Source: Bifidobacterium merycicum DSM 6492 (GTDB lineage: Bacteria > Actinomycetota > Actinomycetes > Actinomycetales > Bifidobacteriaceae). From it: 64,000 nucleotides of DNA. The notes beneath the pieces are model-generated. The model searched no databases. It was not told where the DNA came from and saw only the letters and a list, made by a program, of their open reading frames with translations. The stretch lies in assembly GCF_900129045.1 (NCBI RefSeq), contig NZ_FQTX01000001.1:186001-250000 (forward strand). Direction: 5' to 3'. The translations under genes were made by a program, and so were the position numbers. Positions within the stretch are counted from its first letter, which is position 1. Each line of letters opens with the position of its first letter. This document shows, piece by piece, positions 57,773 through 64,000 of this stretch.

Positions 57773-58501
57773 GGCATAGGCAAATGGCGAAGTCTTCTCC
57801 GTTTGTCTACGCTGAGTCGCTTTCAGCGTAGTTGTTTGGTGGCGCCATCTCCATGTTGCTGCGCTGAGGGGTTCTGAGTGTGGTCGTTTGGTGGCGCCGT
57901 CTCCGTTTGTCTACGCTGGGGAAGGGAATAGGGAAAGGAACGTGGATATAGAGAGGAAAGAAAGGGGAAGTAGGGGGGGGAAAAAAGACCACTGGCGTAG
58001 CCGTTTGGCGAAGCCATCCCGTTTGTCTACGCTGAGAAGCCGCCAGCGTAGACAAACGGGGAAGACCTCATTAAATGGCTACGCTGAGAACTGATCAACG
58101 TAGCGGCTAGAGGATGGTTTTGCAGAATGACTACGATGAGAGCGTCTCAGCGTAGACAGTTGGCGAAGCTGCCTCCGTTTCTTTGTGTTGAGCCGCTCTC
58201 AGTGTGGCTGTTTGGCGGAGTCTTCTCCGTTTGTCTACGTTAAGGTGCCCTGAGTGTGGCCGTTTGGCGATGCTTTCTCTGTATGAGTACGCTGAAGGGC
58301 CAGGGGCGTAGCTATTTGGTGATGCCGTCCCCATATGGCTGCGCTGGCGGCGTCTCAGCGTAGACAGTTGGCGAAGCTGCCTCCGTTTCTCTGTGTTGAG
58401 CCGCTCTCAGTGTGGACAGTTGGCAGAGTTGTGCCCATATGGCTACGTTGAGGGGTCCTGAGCGTAGCCATATGGTGATGCAGTCTCTGTTTGCCTACGT
58501 T
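57773..58501 (+). repeat. Array 2 of 41-nt imperfect palindromes (13 units)
   Basis: Units start at 57773, 57825, 57877, 57994, 58045, 58097, 58149, 58201, 58253, 58305, 58357, 58409 and 58461. All are 41 nt except the fourth (40 nt), and the period is exactly 52 nt on both sides of one purine tract (57918-57993). The design and orientation are the same as in array 1: AGCGTAG-type left arm, GATGCC/TTCTCC-type loop and CTACGCT-type right arm. The whole array lies in the gap between the RluD-family gene and dnaE, reading towards dnaE. Confidence 0.9.
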
Positions 58502-58800
58502 GGGGAAAGACAAAGAGGAAAAGACGGAGAGGGGAAGGACAGAGGAAAGAGAGAAGAAAGACGGGGCGAGAAAAGGATGGAGAGTACAGGGCGAGGACAG
58601 AGAAAAGACAGGGAGAAGAAGGACAGAGGGTATCGATGGGCGGGGAAGGGAAAGAGAAAAATGGGGAAGGACAGAGAGAACAGGGAGAAGACAGGAAGAG
58701 AACAGGGGAAAAGAGGACATAGGACAGAGAGGGACGAAAGAGGGCATCGACAGGGAGGGAACAGAAAAAGGGAAGAAGAAAAACCTGAAAAGAAAATCCC
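58502..58800 (+). repeat. 300-base purine tract between array 2 and dnaE
   Basis: After the right arm of the last unit, the + strand becomes almost all G and A for about 300 bases (GGGGAAAGACAAAGAGG onward). It ends shortly before dnaE. An open frame runs through it in phase with dnaE but encodes only Lys/Glu/Arg/Gly low complexity. I regard it as non-coding. The strand asymmetry would favour R-loops or triplex structures. Confidence 0.75.
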
Positions 58801-58822
58801 CGCATGCGGTACATTAGAGGGT

Positions 58823-61800
58823 ATGTCTGATTCGGGAAACTTCGTACATCTGCACAATCACACGCATTATTCGCTCTTGGACGGTGCGTCGAAAATCCCC
58901 GAATTGGCGAAACACGCGGCCGAACTCGGCATGCCCGCGGTAGGCATCACCGATCACGGCAACATGCACGGCGCCTACGAAATGTACACCAACTGCGTCA
59001 AGGTCGGCGTCAAACCGATCATCGGCATCGAAGCCTACGTCACACCGGAAACCGCGCGCCAAGACAAGAGCCGTGTGCACTGGGGTACCGAAGCGCAACG
59101 TCGCGACGACGTTTCGGGCGGCGGTCTGATCACCCACCTCACACTGTGGGCGGAAAACGACGCAGGCCTGGTGAACCTCATCAAAGCCAGTTCCGTGGCC
59201 AACCTCGAAGGCCGCGTGCAGCGCTACCCGCGTATGGATAAGGAAGTATTGTCCACCTATTCCAAGGGCGTCATCTGCGGCTCGGGCTGTCCGTCGGGCA
59301 TCATCCAAACCAGGCTCGCGCTCGGCCAGTTCGACGAAGCCCTGCGTGCCGCCGGCGAAATGCAGGACATCTTCGGCAAGGATAATTTCTTCATCGAAAT
59401 CATGGATCATGGTCTGAACATCGAAAACCGCAACATTCCGGGCCTGCTTGAAATCGCCAAGAAACTCAACGCGCCGCTGCTGGCCACGAACGACTCCCAC
59501 TACGTGCACGCCGAGGACGCCGAAGCCCAGGACGCCATGCTGTGCATCAACTCCGGCTCCCATCTGGACGATCCGGACCGTTTCAAATTCGACGGCACCG
59601 GCTACTACCTGAAACCGGCCGAGGAAATGCGTGAACTGTTCAAGGATTTCCCCGGCGCATGCGACAACACGCTCGAAATCGCGGAACGTTGCAACGTGAT
59701 GTTCGACGATCACGAGGACGGCGCGTTCATGCCGCAGTTCGATTGCCCCGAAGGCTGGGATGAGGCATCGCTCTTCCTGAAGAAGGTCGAGGAAGGCCTG
59801 GAACGCCGGTACGACAACAACGTGCCCGAAGAGGTTTCCAAACAGGCCGACTACGAGTGCGGCGTGATCTGCCAGATGCAGTTCTGCGGCTACTTCCTGG
59901 TGGTGGCCGATTACATCCAGTGGGCGAAGGATCACGGCATCATGGTGGGACCGGGGCGTGGTTCTGCGGCAGGTTCGATGGTCTCCTACGCCATGGGCAT
60001 CACGGAACTCGACCCGCTGAAGCACGGTCTGATCTTCGAACGCTTCCTGAACCCGGAACGTGTGTCGCTGCCTGATATCGACGTCGATTTCGACCCTGAA
60101 GGCCGTCTGCACGTCATCGACTACTGCGGTGAGAAATACGGCCGCGACAAGGTCGCGCAGTGCGTGATCTACGGTGTGATCAAAACCAAGCAGGCGTTGA
60201 AGGATTCCGCCCGCATCATGGGCTACGATTTCGCGATGGGCGATAGGGTCACGAAGGCGCTGCCGCCCAGCAAGAACGGCAAGGACGCGAGCCTGAAGGA
60301 GATCTTCGACCCGACATCCAAGCATTACGCGGAGGCGCGCGAATTCCGCGAACTGTACGAATCCGATCCGGACGCGCATAAGATCATCGACAAGGCGAAA
60401 ACCATCGAAGGCCTGATCAGACAGACCGGTGTGCACGCCTGCGCCACCATCATGGGTAGCGAGCCGATCACCGACACGTCGCCGCTGCTGCAACGCGTGG
60501 ACAACACCGTGACCACCACGTTCGAATACCATACGTGCGAAACGTTGGGCCTGGTCAAAATGGATTTCCTTGGCCTCTCCAACTTGACGGTCATCCAGGA
60601 CACGTTGAAGAACATCGAAGCCAACGGCAAGGATCCGGTGGATTACACGAAGATTCCGTTGGACGACAAGGAAACCTACCAGTTGCTGTCGCGCGGCGAC
60701 ACCCTGGGCGTGTTCCAGCTGGATTCCGACGGCATGCGAGCGCTGCTCAAATCCCTCAAACCCGATAACTTCAACGATATTTCCGCACTGATCGCGCTGT
60801 ACCGTCCGGGCCCGATGGATATGGATTCGCATAACAACTATGCGAAACGTAAGAACGGTTTGCAGAAGATCGAGCCGATCCATCCCGAGCTGGAGGAACC
60901 GCTCAAGCAGGTGCTTGACGAAACCTACGGTCTGATCGTGTATCAGGAGCAGGTGCAGTCGGCGGCGCGTATTCTCGCGGGTTATTCGCTGGGCAAGGCA
61001 GACGTGCTGCGCCGAGCCATGGGTAAGAAGAAGCCGGAGGTGCTGGCCAAGGAGAAGATACCGTTCTTCCAGGGCATGAAGGAGCACGGCTATTCGGAGG
61101 AGGCCGCGCAGGCGGTATGGGATGTGCTCGTGCCGTTCTCGGGGTACGCGTTCAACAAGGCGCATTCCGCCGCGTATGGTCTGATCTCCTATTGGACGGC
61201 GTATTTGAAGACGCATTACCCGGTGGAGTTCATGGCGGCGTTGCTGCAGGGCACCAAGGATAATAAGGACAAGACCGCGCTGTATTTGGGCGAGGCGAGG
61301 CGCATGGGCATTCAGGTGCTGTCGCCGGACGTGAACGAATCCGTGTACGCCTACTCCGCTGTGGGCGACGTGGTGCGTTTCGGTCTTGGCGCGATTCGTA
61401 ATGTGGGTGATAAGGCCGTGGCCGATATCATCGCGGAACGTGAGGGCAAGCGCGGCAAGTTCGTGAATTTCATGGACTTCATTCGCCGTGTGCCGTTGAG
61501 CGCGTTGAACCGTCGTCTGGTGGAATCGCTGATCAAGGCGGGTGCGTTCGATTCCATCGATCCGAACCGTCGTGCGCTGTTCCAGATCCATGAGACGGCG
61601 ATCGAGTCGGTGGTCAGTCTGAAACGTAAGGAGGCGGAAGGCCAGTTCGACCTGTTCAGCGACATGGATGATGCCGACGAGCAGAGTGCGATGGGCGATG
61701 CTTCCGTCACCGTGCCCGACGTGGAGGAGTGGGATAAGAAGACGAAGCTCAATTTCGAGCGTGAAATGCTGGGCTTGTATGTGTCCGACCATCCGCTTTC

Positions 61801-62377
61801 GGGTATGACCGCGGTGCTTGCCGGGTTGCGTGAGATGTCGATCGCGCATCTGATCGACCGTGCCAAGACCATGGGCGAAGGGCAGCAGGTGACCATCGCC
61901 GGCCTGGTCACGAATGTGGATCGGCGTGTGTCGAAGCGTGGCAACGCGTGGGCGATTGTGACCGTGGAGGACTTGGAGAGTTCGATCCAGTGCATGTTCT
62001 TCGGCAAGGTGTATGAGGCGGCCGCGGCGGAACTGACCGTTGATCAGGTGGTGCAGATTCGTGGCATGGTCGAATTGCGTGATGAGAGCGTGAGCCTGCG
62101 TGCCACCGAAATGCAGGTGCCGACGTTGGAGGCTGCGGATGAGCGGCCGGTGATCATCACGTTACCGCAGGCGGCGCTTGACCGGCAGCATATGATGCAG
62201 TTGGGGCACGTGCTGACGAATCATCCGGGGTATTGCGAGGTGAAGCTTGCGATCATGGATGCCAAGGGCAATGCCGAGGTGCTGACGTTCGGTGACCGGT
62301 TCCGGGTGAAGCGTGATACGAGCCTGTTCGCGGAGATCAAGATTCTGTTCGGGCCGAGCTGTCTGCCGGCTGCTTGA
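58823..62377 (+). CDS. dnaE: DNA polymerase III alpha subunit DnaE
   Basis: Replicative polymerase subunit of 1184 residues, DnaE1 type. It starts MSDSGNFVHLHNHTHYSLLDGASK, the PHP domain, with further metal residues in ITDHGNMHG and ATNDSHYVHAED. The polymerase core has GPGRGSAAGSMVSY and the catalytic aspartates in PDIDVDFD (about 416-423), then IALYRPGPM, YGLIVYQEQV and RRAMGKKKPE. The C-terminus has a helix-hairpin-helix and an OB fold (VTIAGLVTNVDRRVSKRGNAWAIVTVED). GAGGGT before ATG 58823 and the PHP alignment fix the start, not the much longer open frame from 58412. Confidence 0.97.
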   Translation: MSDSGNFVHLHNHTHYSLLDGASKIPELAKHAAELGMPAVGITDHGNMHGAYEMYTNCVKVGVKPIIGIEAYVTPETARQDKSRVHWGTEAQRRDDVSGGGLITHLTLWAENDAGLVNLIKASSVANLEGRVQRYPRMDKEVLSTYSKGVICGSGCPSGIIQTRLALGQFDEALRAAGEMQDIFGKDNFFIEIMDHGLNIENRNIPGLLEIAKKLNAPLLATNDSHYVHAEDAEAQDAMLCINSGSHLDDPDRFKFDGTGYYLKPAEEMRELFKDFPGACDNTLEIAERCNVMFDDHEDGAFMPQFDCPEGWDEASLFLKKVEEGLERRYDNNVPEEVSKQADYECGVICQMQFCGYFLVVADYIQWAKDHGIMVGPGRGSAAGSMVSYAMGITELDPLKHGLIFERFLNPERVSLPDIDVDFDPEGRLHVIDYCGEKYGRDKVAQCVIYGVIKTKQALKDSARIMGYDFAMGDRVTKALPPSKNGKDASLKEIFDPTSKHYAEAREFRELYESDPDAHKIIDKAKTIEGLIRQTGVHACATIMGSEPITDTSPLLQRVDNTVTTTFEYHTCETLGLVKMDFLGLSNLTVIQDTLKNIEANGKDPVDYTKIPLDDKETYQLLSRGDTLGVFQLDSDGMRALLKSLKPDNFNDISALIALYRPGPMDMDSHNNYAKRKNGLQKIEPIHPELEEPLKQVLDETYGLIVYQEQVQSAARILAGYSLGKADVLRRAMGKKKPEVLAKEKIPFFQGMKEHGYSEEAAQAVWDVLVPFSGYAFNKAHSAAYGLISYWTAYLKTHYPVEFMAALLQGTKDNKDKTALYLGEARRMGIQVLSPDVNESVYAYSAVGDVVRFGLGAIRNVGDKAVADIIAEREGKRGKFVNFMDFIRRVPLSALNRRLVESLIKAGAFDSIDPNRRALFQIHETAIESVVSLKRKEAEGQFDLFSDMDDADEQSAMGDASVTVPDVEEWDKKTKLNFEREMLGLYVSDHPLSGMTAVLAGLREMSIAHLIDRAKTMGEGQQVTIAGLVTNVDRRVSKRGNAWAIVTVEDLESSIQCMFFGKVYEAAAAELTVDQVVQIRGMVELRDESVSLRATEMQVPTLEAADERPVIITLPQAALDRQHMMQLGHVLTNHPGYCEVKLAIMDAKGNAEVLTFGDRFRVKRDTSLFAEIKILFGPSCLPAA

Positions 62378-62444
62378 CGGGTGTTGGCTTGGGCGGGTTG
62401 GCTTGGGCGGCTTGCGGGTGGGGGCTGCTCTTGGCGGCTCTTGG

Positions 62445-63233
62445 TGCGTGGTCATTTGGCGGCATCATCCCTGATTGGCTACGTTGAGTGGTCCTGAGTG
62501 TGGCCATTTGGTGATGCTGTCCCTGCCTGCCTTCGCTGATGGGTTCTCAGCGTAGATGTCTGGTGATGTCTTCTCCGTCTGTCTGCATTGAGATGCCCTC
62601 AGTGTAGCCATTCGGTGATGTTGTCTCCGTTTGGCTACGTTGAGTGGTCCTGAGTGTGGCTATCTGGTGATGCCTTCTCCATTTGTCTGCACAGGGGAAG
62701 AGAAGGCGGAGGAAAGGGTGTGAGCCGGATAAGGGTTCTGAGGATTGCTGCTTGATGATATCTTCTCCGTTTATCCACGCTGAGTTGCGCCAAGCATAGG
62801 CATCTGGTGTTTTCCCTTGTTGACTACGTTGACGGATTCTTAGCGTAGTGATTTGGCGACATCATCCCTGATTGGCTACGCTGGCGGGTTCTCAGCGTAG
62901 GTGGATGGCGGTTCCATCCCCGTTTTGCTACGTCGATGACCTATCAGTGTAGTGATTTGGCGGTGTCTTCTCCATCTACCTGTATTGAGATGCCCTCAGC
63001 GTAGTGATTTGGTGACATCATCCCTGATTGGCTACGCTGGCGGTTCCTCAGTGTAGCCATTCGGCGGTGTTCTCCCTGTCTGCCTACGTTGAGTGGTTCT
63101 AAACGTAGTTATCTGGTGATGCCTTCTCCATTTGTCTACGTCGGGAGAGGAAAAGGCGGAGGGAAAAGGAGTGATGTGGTAGGGGTGTGCTGAGCGTAGC
63201 CATTTGGTGATGCTGTCCCTGTCTGTCTACACT
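62445..63233 (+). repeat. Array 3 of 41-nt imperfect palindromes (14 units)
   Basis: Units start at 62445, 62497, 62549, 62601, 62653, 62741, 62793, 62842, 62894, 62946, 62998, 63050, 63102 and 63193. All are 41 nt except 62793 (38 nt, deleted in the loop). The period is 52 nt; two purine-rich insertions of 36 and 39 nt follow the units at 62653 and 63102. The orientation matches arrays 1 and 2. It fills most of the 1.1-kb gap between dnaE and the next gene. The units are more diverged than in array 1. No gene was found inside. Confidence 0.88.
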
Positions 63234-63514
63234 GGGATCGGCTCGGCGCTGTCTTTCCATGAATCATGCCGACATCATGCATCCATCCGTGTACCGACAT
63301 GATGACATGTCCGCACCCATCCGTATCCCGGCATCTCTGTATCTCCGCATCTTGGCATTCCCATATCTCGCATCCCATCACACGTCATCCAGCAAAAATG
63401 CATCAAAAAGTTATCCACATAGGTAAAACCGTTGGAACACGCGAGCTGAGGAGGTATAAACCACAACCCCCGAAAAAAGATGCCGAACGATCACCGATAG
63501 GCTAGGTTCGACGT
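63234..63514 (+). other. Gap between array 3 and the right-edge gene
   Basis: About 280 bases with CCATCCGTGTA/CCGCATCTTGG-like degenerate short repeats and then an AT-richer stretch with TTATCCACA at 63411. A GAGGAGG at 63449-63455 is too far from the next start to be its ribosome site. I see no gene here. Confidence 0.5.
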
Positions 63515-64000
63515 ATGAAGAATCATAGACAAGTAGACAGACTCATATCGGAGGCCAAAGCCGGCCGTCGATGCATACATTCAACGGTGAAATCCGAGGT
63601 TGCGGCGCTGCGCAGAAGAGCCACGGATAATGGGGAACTGGTGCGTGTGATCCCAGGATTCTACGCTCCCCGCGAGTATTGGCATGGTCTTCCTCCGCCG
63701 GAACGTACGCTGCACTTGGCTCGCGCGGTCGGCAAGGAGCATCCGCAATGGGTGTTCGCCGGCACCGTCGCGGCGGCCGCGCATGGACTCGAGCACCAGT
63801 GGGTGCTGCACGATGACATGATCACCATTGCCGACGCTCGTCGGAGGGGCTTCCGTGCGGGCAGCGGGGTGCGGCGCTTGTACGTGCCGGATCGGTGCAG
63901 GCGGTCGGTCGAAACGGTGAATGGGATTCGTGTGACCAATGTGGTGCAGACGGTGTTGGATTGCGCGAGGATGCTTGCGTTTCGGCATGCGTTGCCGATT
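63515..64000 (+). CDS. AbiEi-antitoxin-like protein, partial at right edge
   Basis: The frame starts MKNHRQVDRLISEAKAG and runs 162 codons off the edge. The pattern of an N-terminal winged-helix-like segment (EVAALRRRATDNGELVRVIPGFYAP), then W-x6-P-x-ER and a core VFAGTVAAAAHGLEHQW, resembles the AbiEi-type antitoxin / DUF559-associated proteins common in bifidobacteria. Proteins of this type are often annotated vaguely. No toxin partner is visible in the window. The start has no strong ribosome site. The function as an antitoxin is inference from the family resemblance. Confidence 0.65.
   Translation, partial: MKNHRQVDRLISEAKAGRRCIHSTVKSEVAALRRRATDNGELVRVIPGFYAPREYWHGLPPPERTLHLARAVGKEHPQWVFAGTVAAAAHGLEHQWVLHDDMITIADARRRGFRAGSGVRRLYVPDRCRRSVETVNGIRVTNVVQTVLDCARMLAFRHALPI

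Noticed and set aside
58412..58822. N-terminal extension of DnaE through array 2 and the purine tract
   Set aside because: The open frame only encodes Lys/Glu/Arg/Gly low complexity over repeats, while ATG 58823 has a ribosome site and aligns with the PHP-domain start of DnaE.
63411..63419. Replication origin (DnaA box TTATCCACA)
   Set aside because: A single perfect box without a cluster, AT-rich unwinding element, dnaA or dnaN nearby; it probably occurs by chance.

Overview
The window looks like a chromosomal segment of a Bifidobacterium. Coding regions are GC-rich, the L-lactate dehydrogenase is of the bifidobacterial type, SOS boxes are of the actinobacterial type, and a FtsZ-SepF-YggT-DivIVA division block is present. 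I cannot name the species from sequence reading alone. No tRNA, rRNA, CRISPR array, transposase or prophage was seen.

Layout. 1-6.4 kb: hrpA (cut by the left edge), an RsmC-like rRNA methyltransferase, hflX and ldh. 6.5-9.3 kb: a membrane acyltransferase between dispersed hairpin repeats, and a CDF metal exporter. 9.4-11.3 kb: an SOS block with lexA divergent from a LysM-domain protein across four LexA boxes, then nrdR. 11.7-20.3 kb: a DUF3516 helicase, PPK2, RarA, an MFS exporter and a YhbY RNA-binding protein, with conspicuous tandem repeats behind the stop codons. 21.4-26.9 kb: a leftward thiamine cluster (TPP riboswitch, thiM, a thiE-thiC fusion, thiD, a YkoF-like thiamine-binding protein). 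26.9-33.2 kb: a zincin-like membrane protein, a nitroreductase, and an AT-richer accessory block with a coiled-coil protein, a second acyltransferase and a frameshifted glycosyltransferase. 33.6-48.8 kb: a type IV pilus system (PilT, PilB, two minor pilins, two major pilins, PilC, a PilX-like 800-residue pilin, PilD, PilM, PilN, PilO), with no secretin in view, as expected for a monoderm. 48.9-57.7 kb: glyQS, dusB, ftsZ, sepF, yggT, divIVA, lspA and an RluD-family gene. 58.8-62.4 kb: dnaE. The right edge cuts an AbiEi-antitoxin-like gene.

The least explained signal is non-coding. Three intergenic arrays (20586-21193, 57773-58501, 62445-63233) hold 38 copies of a degenerate 41-nt imperfect palindrome. 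Copies are spaced 52 nt apart almost without exception, all lie in the same orientation, and the arrays are broken only by purine-rich tracts that follow a unit's right arm. Many arm substitutions on the + strand keep G-U pairing, which suggests a + strand RNA. A second hairpin family (about 43 nt) clusters around the first acyltransferase and upstream of rarA. Both major pilin genes share a structured leader element, 62-64 nt before the start codon, that could form alternative pairings.
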